IMG/VR virus record: IMGVR_UViG_3300032050_000072
Coordinates: 1 to 64,000 of that record
Length of the DNA stretch: 64,000 nucleotides
From: a virus
Direction: 5' to 3' (one strand)
The position numbers and the translations under genes are program-made. Shown here piece after piece: positions 56,584 through 63,236 of this stretch. The number at the start of each line of letters is the position of its first letter. Position 1 is the stretch's first letter. The notes under the pieces are model-generated. The model had not been told where the DNA came from. It saw only the letters and a program-made list of their open reading frames with translations, and searched no databases.

Positions 56584-57479
56584 GATTCGATCTCCTGTTG
56601 TTCGGTTGCTTCGCCGCTGTAGCCGAGAACCTCAATCTCGATCACTCCGCGATCGGTTTCGCTCGGCCACGGATATTTGTCGAAGTTCGGCTGGCCTTTG
56701 AGTTGTGCGATCTCGTCGACGATGGCCCGCATTTCGACTGACGCCTCAAGCATCGTCTTCGGACCCAGCCGATAGACCGCCGTATCGTGCGGCCATTGAT
56801 TGCCGACGACCAAAAAATAAAAGCCTTGCAGGTAATCCTCGGGCATCCCGAACGCGAGATTCCTGCCCTCGCAGTACAGTGCCGCCGACAGGTCGTAACG
56901 GAACTGCCGCACAGCCCGCCGAAAGCCAGCCGGACTTGGATCGGCAAGGCACTTGATATCGAGCACCGTGCCGATGATGCCGTCGTCGATCACGCGATCG
57001 AACCGGCACTTGAGCGGCAGGCCGCAGACCGGCTCGGTCCAGAACAGCGAAAGCTCATTGGCTCCCTGCTGTTGAAGTAGCCGCCCGGCCTCCTCGTGAT
57101 CCCACAGCGAGTTCGCCATGATCTCGATCCGCTCCAGGTCTTTCTCTTCGATCGCAACCTGATGCGGCTGGAGCTTGTCGGCAAACTCGCGGAACGCCTT
57201 GCTAGCCGATCCATGCGAACAGACCTGAACTATCGACCCGAACTCACTCGGCTCCAGCACCGCAGCGTGAACCGCCGTGCCGATATTCGCCGAGTAGCCG
57301 ATTTTCTTAGACTCGCGATCTTTCTTGATCCGGTAGTGCCAGTATTCTTTCGGGCTCTTGGCGAACAGCTTGAGCGTCGAACTGCTGTCGTGCTCCGTGC
57401 CGTGGTACTCGTGATTCGGCATCGCCTCAATCACTTCCAAGGCACCGACCGCTCGAATTGTGTCAGCTATGTTTTGCAT
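56580..57479 (-). CDS. RecE/Exo8-like PD-(D/E)XK exonuclease
   Basis: 299 residues. It resembles the exodeoxyribonuclease VIII-like family: SSSTLKLFAKSPKEYWHYRI, IGTAVHAAVLEPSEFGSI, a catalytic CRFDRVIDDGIIGTVLDIKC with the D..D-x-K pattern, and FRYDLSAALYCEGRN. It makes single-stranded ends for the ERF protein encoded next. The ATG lies seven bases from the -10 of its promoter, so the transcript is probably leaderless. The two genes overlap by GTGA. Confidence 0.85.
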   Translation of the reverse strand: MQNIADTIRAVGALEVIEAMPNHEYHGTEHDSSSTLKLFAKSPKEYWHYRIKKDRESKKIGYSANIGTAVHAAVLEPSEFGSIVQVCSHGSASKAFREFADKLQPHQVAIEEKDLERIEIMANSLWDHEEAGRLLQQQGANELSLFWTEPVCGLPLKCRFDRVIDDGIIGTVLDIKCLADPSPAGFRRAVRQFRYDLSAALYCEGRNLAFGMPEDYLQGFYFLVVGNQWPHDTAVYRLGPKTMLEASVEMRAIVDEIAQLKGQPNFDKYPWPSETDRGVIEIEVLGYSGEATEQQEIES

Positions 57480-57485
57480 ATCGTC

Positions 57486-57514
57486 ACTATATCACAGAGA
57501 TAGACCATTGTCAA
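57486..57514 (-). promoter_or_regulatory. Regulated promoter of the recombination operon (leaderless)
   Basis: TTGACA (57509-57514), spacer with GTCTATCTCTGTGA, TATAGT (57486-57491). The ATG at 57479 is where transcription should begin, so no room exists for a ribosome site. Confidence 0.75.
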
Positions 57515-57649
57515 CAGTTAAAAAATCGGTTTTGGTAAGGCAAATTATTTTGCGTCAGAATTATCGCCCGTTCTGGTGGTTTCCTGCTAGGTAGATTGCC
57601 TATAGAATGTCAGTAAATAGGGGCTTACTCCAGCCAGCAAAGGTGCCCT

Positions 57650-57997
57650 ATGGGTGAGTGGATGTCGTCGCGTGATATCGAATCGTCTTTTACGGAACCG
57701 CTGCTCAAGTTCGTCGGCTCAATCAATTCCATCTGCGATCGGATGCGTGACCGCCAAGCGCCTCCGATACTCCTAAATACCGCCCAGGCTCGCCGCTCAA
57801 TTCAGCACTTGTGCTTCGAGTTCTTGCACGAGCTTGAAGGCAAGAATCGGCAAGACGAACTCGGGATGCTTCGCCGCCGTGGTGCGTCCGACAAGCCCGA
57901 AGACGATGAGCCAAAGCCTTCGCGGCCCGGTCGCGGCAGCAAGAAACCGCAAGCCGCTCGCAAAGCCAAGCGACCACCGAAGCGAAAAGCGGCCTGA
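57650..57997 (+). CDS. Small hypothetical protein with basic tail (lysogeny module)
   Basis: 115 residues on the plus strand. A helical N-terminus (SRDIESSFTEPLLKFVGSIN, ARRSIQHLCFEFLHELEGK) is followed by an unstructured, very basic tail (SRPGRGSKKPQAARKAKRPP), likely nucleic-acid binding. It is upstream of the excisionase-like and integrase genes. I see no ribosome site better than AAGG and no clear promoter. Function unknown. Confidence 0.5.
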   Translation: MGEWMSSRDIESSFTEPLLKFVGSINSICDRMRDRQAPPILLNTAQARRSIQHLCFEFLHELEGKNRQDELGMLRRRGASDKPEDDEPKPSRPGRGSKKPQAARKAKRPPKRKAA

Positions 57998-58083
57998 CCG
58001 CCCATCTGGGTGATTGGTTTTTTCTCTGGCAGATTGCATGATATTCGCCAGAGGATTCGCCAACCCTGAATGGAGTAAATCTC

Positions 58084-58368
58084 ATGGTTTCCGCCGCCCC
58101 GAAAGGTCGCCGCCTCGGCTCAAAGAACAAGCCCAAGGACGTTTCACTCACGCGCGTCATCGCCGAGAACCGGGCATACGAACGCGACACGCTGCTATCA
58201 ATCACCGGCATCAGCCGCCAGCTATTCGAGCAAATGAGGCGCGACGGATTGCCCGCCACGAAGCTCGGCAAGAAGACCTGGATTCTCGGCAAATACTTTC
58301 TCGCCTGGATCGACAGCCAATGCACGACCACCGCGTCTACGTCGTCGAGCCAGCCGGACGAAAACTGA
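58084..58368 (+). CDS. Excisionase-like DNA-binding protein
   Basis: 94 residues. A basic start (APKGRRLGSKNKPKDVSL) is followed by a winged-helix-like part: RDTLLSITGISRQLFEQMRR, DGLPATKLGKKTWILGKYFL, AWIDSQ. This is the pattern of small phage Xis/MerR-type proteins that bend att DNA. It overlaps the integrase start by ~49 bases. The call rests on motif and place. Confidence 0.65.
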   Translation: MVSAAPKGRRLGSKNKPKDVSLTRVIAENRAYERDTLLSITGISRQLFEQMRRDGLPATKLGKKTWILGKYFLAWIDSQCTTTASTSSSQPDEN

Positions 58369-59516
58369 TCCTCAAGTGGTTTTGCCCGCACAAGCGTCGT
58401 TGGGTGACTCGCTCGACTCGCACGAATGATCGCAAAGAGGCGAACCGGCAGGCCCGCCAATTGCAGGCCGAGTTGATCGCCGGAACTTACACGACCGCAG
58501 GCGAAACGCCTTGGCCCGAGTTTCGTGCCGCCTATACCGAGTTCACCGTCAGCAGCGGCATGTCGCGCAATGGCAAGATCAAGGCCGAGTCGGTGCTCAA
58601 TGCGGTCGAGAACATCCTTAGACCGACCACGATCGGCGACGTAGCCAGCAAACCAGCCTTGCGAAAGTTCCGCAGCGACTTTGGCGCGACGATCTCGCCT
58701 AAGACCGGCAGCACACGCTCGCCGAACACGGTTCGCTCGGCCATGCGAACCCTGATGGCAGCCTTGCGATGGGCAGCCAATGAAGCTGACATGATCGACG
58801 AGGCTCCCAAGATCGGCAAGGTCGCGGTCGATTCGGTCGACCCGATGCGTGGCAGGCCATTGAGCGAAGCCGAACTGAAAATGATGCTGGATATCATCCC
58901 GTCCGTCGTCGGCCCATTGCGGGCAACTGAGTGGGCCAGAATCGTGAATGGGCTGGTTGCCAGTGGGCTCCGGCTCGGCGAAGCTCTCGACGCCCATTGG
59001 ACCGACGACGACCGCATCCGGCCCATTAAGACCGGCTCGTCCTGGCGACTGGTGATCCCGGCGTCGCAGCAGAAAAGCCGCCGCGATAACTCGATCCCGG
59101 TCACGCCACAGATGGCCGCGATCCTCGACGCCGAGACTGACCGCACCGGCTTCGTCTTCCGCGTGCTGAACGCCAAGCAGCAGCGACCGACACCCGACAC
59201 GGCCTGCCGCACCATTAGCGAGTTCGGCAGGCGCGCATCGGTCATCGTTAAAGCCAGCGCCTCGTCGCCGCAGTATGCCACGGCCCACGACCTGAGACGG
59301 ACCTGTGCCCAGCGGTTGCTGTCGGCGGGAGTTTCGCCCTTGACGGTCCAGCGGATCATGCGTCACAGTAGCCTCGCCGTCACGCTCGCCCACTACTCGC
59401 AGGCGGTCATCGAAGACGACGCCCGTGAGTTGGAGTCGAAACTTGGTCGCACTTTTGGTCGCACTCATACCACACCACCCGATAGCGAGTCAGATAAAAA
59501 TGCAGCAAGTGACTGA
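58320..59516 (+). CDS. Tyrosine recombinase / phage integrase
   Basis: 398 residues from ATG 58320, overlapping the Xis-like gene. The catalytic residues are visible: VASGLRLGEALDAHWTDD (Arg I), a K-rich strand near QQKSRRDNSIPVT, HDLRRTCAQRLLSAGVSP (H-x-x-R), RIMRHSSLAVTLAHYSQAV (His and nucleophile Tyr). The N-terminal ~150 residues hold the arm-binding and core-binding domains. The long open frame from 58014 is an upstream extension. A tRNA-Leu half-site and arm-type repeats flank its 3' end, giving an att region. Confidence 0.9.
   Translation: MHDHRVYVVEPAGRKLILKWFCPHKRRWVTRSTRTNDRKEANRQARQLQAELIAGTYTTAGETPWPEFRAAYTEFTVSSGMSRNGKIKAESVLNAVENILRPTTIGDVASKPALRKFRSDFGATISPKTGSTRSPNTVRSAMRTLMAALRWAANEADMIDEAPKIGKVAVDSVDPMRGRPLSEAELKMMLDIIPSVVGPLRATEWARIVNGLVASGLRLGEALDAHWTDDDRIRPIKTGSSWRLVIPASQQKSRRDNSIPVTPQMAAILDAETDRTGFVFRVLNAKQQRPTPDTACRTISEFGRRASVIVKASASSPQYATAHDLRRTCAQRLLSAGVSPLTVQRIMRHSSLAVTLAHYSQAVIEDDARELESKLGRTFGRTHTTPPDSESDKNAASD
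59442..59467 (+). repeat. Arm-type direct repeat left of att core (inside integrase 3' end)
   Basis: TTGGTCGCACT occurs twice (59443-59453 and 59455-59465) in the last codons of the integrase gene. The same pair recurs on the other side of the core at 59692-59716. Likely integrase arm-binding sites. Confidence 0.55.
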
Positions 59517-59540
59517 AAAATAACGACTTACGACAACTTG

Positions 59541-59582
59541 GCCCAGTGGCGGAATAGGCAGACGCAAAGGACTTAAAATCCA
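59541..59582 (+). other. Attachment site core candidate: 5' half of tRNA-Leu (TAA)
   Basis: The run begins GCCCAGTGGCGGAATAGGCA and continues through the anticodon region ACTTAAAATCC, i.e. the 5' acceptor, D-arm and anticodon loop of a tRNA-Leu(UAA). The variable arm, T-arm and 3' acceptor do not follow. It lies 24 bases after the integrase stop, so it is probably attP identity with a host tRNA-Leu gene. Confidence 0.65.
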
Positions 59583-59691
59583 ACGGCCTATCTTGATGCT
59601 ATACTGATCTTCGGCAGATCGCTAGAACGCCTTGGTTTTAACTGGCAGAATCATCGGCAGATTCCAATGCTTTTGCCAGTTGATTGCAGTT

Positions 59692-59716
59692 CTTGGTCGC
59701 ACTTCTTGTCGCACTC
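59692..59716 (+). repeat. Arm-type direct repeat right of att core
   Basis: TTGGTCGCACT at 59693-59703 and CTTGTCGCACT at 59705-59715, in the same orientation as the left pair. The bases between (59583-59691) contain a short GATCT-TCGGC-AGATC hairpin but no gene. Confidence 0.55.
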
Positions 59717-59718
59717 AA

Positions 59719-59928
59719 TCAGTCACCGCACCTGCACGCCGCAGGCATCTTGCCGCACTCTTCGCACGGCTTAACATCGTCTTCGACGCACTCGCAAACG
59801 CCAGCCCGCTTGTCGCAGAGCCAGCAGATCAAGCCGGAGCCAAGACAGTCGATACATCGACCACCGGACTCGTAGCGGCCCTTGCCGTTGCACCAGATGC
59901 AAGGTCGGCGGATCATGATTGTGGTCAT
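59719..59928 (-). CDS. Small Cys-rich zinc-finger protein
   Basis: 69 residues from ATG 59928. Four Cys pairs are visible (CIWCNGKGRY, CIDCLGSGLICWLC, CEECGKMPAACRCGD), with a DnaJ-type C-x-x-C-x-G-x-G motif. It overlaps the glycosyltransferase gene by ATGA. Probably binds zinc; partner unknown. Confidence 0.55.
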   Translation of the reverse strand: MTTIMIRRPCIWCNGKGRYESGGRCIDCLGSGLICWLCDKRAGVCECVEDDVKPCEECGKMPAACRCGD

Positions 59929-60638
59929 TTGCGAACCTCGTGCCAGTGATCCCTGTGCGTAGCCGGGTCCAAAATGCCGTCCAGCGGATCGCCGACCCAC
60001 AGGCGGCAATGCTGATGCTCGGCGTGCCACTCCGGCCCAGGGCAGTACGTGCCGCCATCGGCTCCGATATTCTGGGCGCGGCTCAAGACCGGATAGACCT
60101 GATAGCGGTCGCCACGAATGTGCTTGTTGACTCCGATATCCCACGGGTGATAGCCCCAGTTCTTCTTCATTTCGACGAAGCGATCCTCCCAGGTGCCCCA
60201 GCCCCAGGGCGAGAACCATTGGTCGCGGCCCAATTCCTTGAACATGCCGCGATGGTGTCGATCGGTGCGGTTGTTCCAGGCCGTCACCGTGAAGACTTCG
60301 CGGTCGTCGCGGTAGGCGTTGTTCATCCAGGTGAACATTTCCAGGGCGTCTTCGCCGAGCAGCACATCGTCCTCGACATGTACGACGAACGAGCCGTGAT
60401 CGAACCCGAGCGACAAGGCTTGCAGCGTGTTCTCGCCGCAGCCGAGCTTCTGGCGATTCTCGACCAGTACCACATCGCAGGGAATCGTCTCGATCGCCGC
60501 GATGATCTCGCCCTTGAACTCACTCGGCTCGATGCAGGCGATCAGTGTGGAATTGCCGATGCCACGAACCTTCGCCAGTGCGGCAGCCCATTTTCGCGTG
60601 TAGACCGGACGGTTGAATTGGCAGGTTGTCAGTATCAT
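59925..60638 (-). CDS. Glycosyltransferase-like protein (GT-A fold)
   Basis: 237 residues. The N-terminal half reads VRGIGNSTLIACIEPSEFKG and DVVLVENRQKLGCGENTLQA; the metal-binding motif is FVVHVEDDVLLGEDALEMFT with EDD; then VFTVTAWNN and FSPWGWGTWEDRF, the phrase typical of GT-A acceptors. It resembles eukaryotic-type GnT/WcaA-like transferases. It is the third glycosyltransferase-like gene of the phage and is overlapped by the small Cys-rich gene. Confidence 0.7.
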   Translation of the reverse strand: MILTTCQFNRPVYTRKWAAALAKVRGIGNSTLIACIEPSEFKGEIIAAIETIPCDVVLVENRQKLGCGENTLQALSLGFDHGSFVVHVEDDVLLGEDALEMFTWMNNAYRDDREVFTVTAWNNRTDRHHRGMFKELGRDQWFSPWGWGTWEDRFVEMKKNWGYHPWDIGVNKHIRGDRYQVYPVLSRAQNIGADGGTYCPGPEWHAEHQHCRLWVGDPLDGILDPATHRDHWHEVRK

Positions 60639-60654
60639 TTCTCGCGCCTATACT
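60626..60654 (+). promoter_or_regulatory. Sigma70-type promoter for small plus-strand gene
   Basis: TTGTCA (60626-60631), 17-base spacer, TATACT (60649-60654). It points toward the 60696-60905 gene, divergent from the glycosyltransferase gene, and overlaps its start codon. The GTCTA motif is absent. Confidence 0.6.
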
Positions 60655-60695
60655 TTGGTGAATGTCAATCTATTCGCCACCTGGAGTCAATCAGC

Positions 60696-60905
60696 GTGCA
60701 ACCAGCACAAATGTCTCGCTTCTGCAAAGTCTGCGACCGAAAGACGCTGCACACTGAGGAACAACGCGGCTGCGGACACCTGATCTTTGCTCTCGTGCTC
60801 GCGATCCCGACCGCAGGCTTGTCGCTGCTCTGGCTGGCGGTGATCGGCTTTGTGCCGACCGTCAAGCGATGCCAAACCTGCGGAACCGGACGAATCCGAA
60901 TCTGA
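60696..60905 (+). CDS. Small zinc-ribbon membrane protein (plus strand)
   Basis: 69 residues from GTG 60696 with GGAG upstream (an inner ATG at 60711 is possible). FCKVCDRKTLHTEEQRGCGH is a zinc-ribbon half, HLIFALVLAIPTAGLSLLWL one membrane segment, and RCQTCGTGRI the second Cys pair. This is the only plus-strand gene outside the integrase module; the consensus promoter upstream argues it is real. Family unknown. Confidence 0.6.
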   Translation: MQPAQMSRFCKVCDRKTLHTEEQRGCGHLIFALVLAIPTAGLSLLWLAVIGFVPTVKRCQTCGTGRIRI

Positions 60906-60991
60906 AAATATGACCAGTGCCGCTCTCGCGGAAACGGCACCGGCCCCTGCGGTAGATGGTAGTTGCAATGCCGCAGGCCAATTGCAAGCTC

Positions 60992-61005
60992 CGCAACTTG
61001 TTGCG
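60992..61005. repeat. Dispersed inverted repeat, copy 22
   Basis: Exact copy directly after the TAA stop of the SSB gene. 60906-60991 between the genes holds nothing else I recognise. Confidence 0.85.
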
Positions 61006-61425
61006 TTAAAACGGAATGTCTTCGCCGCCGCCGTGATCTTCACCGGCACCGGCTGGTGCTGGCTCACGCTGCGGAGCGCCGCCGCCTTCACGCTTCGACC
61101 CGACCATCTGCATCCGGTCGCCGATCACCTTGAGCTTCTGCCGACGCTGACCGCTTTCGCGGTCGGTCCATTGCTCCAGCTTGAGCTTGCCCTCGATCAA
61201 AACCGACGAACCTTTCTTGAGGTACTCGGCAGCGACCTCGGCTTGACGCTCGAACAACGTGACATCGACGAACGTCGTCTCGTCGACCCATTGACCGCTC
61301 GCGTCTTTGCGGCGATCGTTTACCGCGATCCCAAGATCGCAGACGGCCTTGCCTCCCGGCGTGTAGCGGAGTTCAATGTCCCGCGTCACGTTGCCCATCA
61401 GAATCACTCGATTGAAACTACTCAC
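61006..61425 (-). CDS. ssb: Single-stranded DNA-binding protein
   Basis: About 139 residues from GTG 61425 with AGGAG upstream. The OB-fold core is FNRVILMGNVTRDIELRYTP, DLGIAVNDR, VDVTLFERQAEVAAEYLKKG and VLIEGKLKLEQWT. The C-terminus has a Gly/Pro-rich linker and the acidic tip GGGEDIPF, the usual protein-interaction tail. It covers single strands in replication and recombination. The long in-frame extension to 61617 is not supported by a ribosome site. Confidence 0.92.
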   Translation of the reverse strand: MSSFNRVILMGNVTRDIELRYTPGGKAVCDLGIAVNDRRKDASGQWVDETTFVDVTLFERQAEVAAEYLKKGSSVLIEGKLKLEQWTDRESGQRRQKLKVIGDRMQMVGSKREGGGAPQREPAPAGAGEDHGGGEDIPF

Positions 61426-61435
61426 GTTCGATCTC

Positions 61436-62242
61436 CTACCTGTAGAACTTGCTTCGTAACGAACGCGGCACACTTGGCAAAGAGGCCACCAGAATGGCTC
61501 TGATGCCTTCCGCCATTGCAGCCGCACACTTGGAACCCCTGCCGTAAATTTCGATCGACTTGCGAATCCCCTTGGCCTGTGCCGTCTTGAGAATCCCGAC
61601 CACCCTCCTGTCGTCAACTCCTATGTCGATCGAACGAACCGAGAACTCAAAGATGGCCCTCAAAACCTCGCCAGAAATAAGCTCGCCTGGGCGAGTAATT
61701 TCAAGCATTGTGTCGACGGACTTCTTGGCATTTTCGATCCTGTCTTCGCGCTCAATCATCTTCTCGATCACTCTCCAGCAGCGAACGGTCTTGTACTGGC
61801 CGATCACGTTCCTGCCGTCACTAAAACGATACCCATGCGACAGAAACTTTTCTCGGATGTCGATCAAGGCTTGATTTCCAGCCGTGACCAAGTTTGTCGC
61901 CAATGAATTTGGCGTCCACGGGCTTCGCGTCGTTTCTATGCGGTACGCTTCGGCTGCACGGTCTGCTCTTGTTTCAATGTCAACCACATTGCAAGTCAGC
62001 GACTTGATGCACATCATTTCTGCGGCCATTCTCCTGGCCTTGCCATCAAGAACGACGTACATGCCATCTGGCCTTTTGGCAGCACTGATCGCGGTGTACT
62101 TTGCGTCGCACCACGAGAACGCAAGTGCCTCCGCACGCCATCCGTACTCGGCCTGTCTTCCAACTCCGTCTTCGACGATCAGCCGATCGAGAGGAACGCT
62201 CTCGATTCGAGGCATTGGGATTGCATCCACGCTAGGCTCCAT
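61436..62242 (-). CDS. ParB-like protein
   Basis: 268 residues. N-terminal ParB-like pattern: PRIESVPLDRLIVEDGVGRQ, then AAKRPDGMYVVLDGKARRMA with DGKARR in the place of DGxxR. The C-terminal half is helical (TAGNQALIDIREKFLSHGYR, VRCWRVIEKMIEREDRIENA). It overlaps the HTH gene by 11 bases and precedes ssb. One of three ParB-like proteins in the window; function unknown. Confidence 0.6.
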   Translation of the reverse strand: MEPSVDAIPMPRIESVPLDRLIVEDGVGRQAEYGWRAEALAFSWCDAKYTAISAAKRPDGMYVVLDGKARRMAAEMMCIKSLTCNVVDIETRADRAAEAYRIETTRSPWTPNSLATNLVTAGNQALIDIREKFLSHGYRFSDGRNVIGQYKTVRCWRVIEKMIEREDRIENAKKSVDTMLEITRPGELISGEVLRAIFEFSVRSIDIGVDDRRVVGILKTAQAKGIRKSIEIYGRGSKCAAAMAEGIRAILVASLPSVPRSLRSKFYR

Positions 62243-62450
62243 TCAAAAACGACTTCAACTCGATCCCCAAAAACTCGCACAGCCGCATGATCCGCTGGAC
62301 CTGCACCAGCGACTTGGTGTTGTTCTCGAACTCGTAGATCACGCTCGCTGGCACGCCGGTCTGCGAGCAAAGCTCGACTGCCGACAGGCCAGCCGCCTTG
62401 CGTCGCTTGCGGAGTTCGCTGCCGAGCGTGCTTTCTTCGATCTTGTTCAT
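62232..62450 (-). CDS. XRE-family helix-turn-helix regulator
   Basis: 72 residues. SELRKRRKAAGLSAVELCSQ, TGVPASVIYEFENNTKSL and VQRIMRLCEFLGIELKSFL form a single XRE domain. Cro/CI-like in size; no dimerisation or cleavage domain. It is a candidate early regulator, second to the RHH protein as reader of the GTCTA operator. It overlaps neighbours by a few bases. Confidence 0.75.
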   Translation of the reverse strand: MNKIEESTLGSELRKRRKAAGLSAVELCSQTGVPASVIYEFENNTKSLVQVQRIMRLCEFLGIELKSFLNGA

Positions 62451-62698
62451 GGCTGAACCTCCTCGGCGAAGATATGCCAGATCAGGCCATCGTTCGTGAC
62501 GGTCCCGATGTAATCGCCGCCTCTAAGCGGTCTTCCAGTCCAGATGCAATGAAACTTGTACCGCACCAGATTGTTGGTGGTGTCGACGATCGCCCAGACA
62601 CACGGAACGCCCTCAAGGTCTTTGCCGACGTTGACGAACTTCGCTCCGGCGTGAATATCGCAGTCGCGGTCGAGTCGATACTTGTAAACGGTTTGCAT
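62447..62698 (-). CDS. Small hypothetical protein
   Basis: 83 residues. Beta-rich with DRDCDIHAGAKFVNVGKDLE, VPCVWAIVDTTNNLVRYKFH and GRPLRGGDYIGTVTNDGLIW. It overlaps the HTH gene by ATGA. No family assigned; its type is common among small early phage genes. Confidence 0.5.
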   Translation of the reverse strand: MQTVYKYRLDRDCDIHAGAKFVNVGKDLEGVPCVWAIVDTTNNLVRYKFHCIWTGRPLRGGDYIGTVTNDGLIWHIFAEEVQP

Positions 62699-62701
62699 GG
62701 C

Positions 62702-62884
62702 TTACTCCGCTGCGATTGCCAAGCGACGATCGGCGACTTCGGCGCTGATCGCGTGACGGGTGAGGGTATTGAGCAGCACGGTCGTGTTGACGTAGAACGC
62801 ACCGCGAAAGCCAGTCTCGGCCAACTCGATGAGTTGCTCGGTGGTCATGTCGGCGAACGCGGCGATTTGTTGGGCTTGGGTCAT
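62702..62884 (-). CDS. Small hypothetical protein under regulated promoter
   Basis: 60 residues from ATG 62884. Helical (QAQQIAAFADMTTEQLIELA, VLLNTLTRHAISAEVADRRL). The leader shows GATCAAGATC-ATG and the ACCACC stretch, and a near-consensus promoter at 62933-62961 precedes it. It starts the early operon that includes the XRE regulator. Confidence 0.55.
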   Translation of the reverse strand: MTQAQQIAAFADMTTEQLIELAETGFRGAFYVNTTVLLNTLTRHAISAEVADRRLAIAAE

Positions 62885-62932
62885 GATCTTGATCTCACTG
62901 TGTTTGGTGGTGGTTGTCGTGTTGACTCTTAA

Positions 62933-62961
62933 AGTATATCGTCCCGATAGACAGTTGTCAA
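62933..62961 (-). promoter_or_regulatory. Regulated sigma70-type promoter with GTCTA operator
   Basis: TTGACA (62956-62961), spacer with GTCTATCGGGACGA, TATACT (62933-62938): the closest to consensus of the set. Drives 62702-62884 and probably 61436-62698. Confidence 0.85.
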
Positions 62962-62990
62962 CAAGTAAAACGGAAAAAATCGAAAAGATT

Positions 62991-63236
62991 TTACGCTCGA
63001 TGAACTGCCAGAATCTCGTCCAGGTCGTGCTCGACCGTCTCGCCATTTGCCAACCTGACGTAGACCGTATCGTCGCGACGACCCGCGAACATCCCGGTGA
63101 CACCGTGCTCGGCCAAGTGCGATCGAAAGCTATCCTCGGTCGGCTCGACGCCGCCCTGAAATTCAAACGGCAGGATCAGCAGCCGATCGCCGCGCTTGAG
63201 TTGGTCGATCTGCTGCATCAGTTGAACGGTCTTCAT
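62991..63236 (-). CDS. Small hypothetical protein
   Basis: 81 residues from ATG 63236 (overlapping the previous TGA). A short helical start (VQLMQQIDQLKRGDRLLILP) leads into a beta domain (FEFQGGVEPTEDSFRSHLAE, VTGMFAGRRDDTVYVRLANG). Unknown function, early region. Confidence 0.5.
   Translation of the reverse strand: MKTVQLMQQIDQLKRGDRLLILPFEFQGGVEPTEDSFRSHLAEHGVTGMFAGRRDDTVYVRLANGETVEHDLDEILAVHRA

Noticed and set aside
57723-59468. 581-codon open frame on the minus strand
   Set aside because: Antisense to the integrase, whose catalytic residues are in the plus frame; no ribosome site.
59541-59600. tRNA-Leu(UAA) interrupted by a group I intron
   Set aside because: The anticodon and first bases after it are intact and no 3' exon (T-arm, acceptor) is found downstream; an attachment site explains it better.
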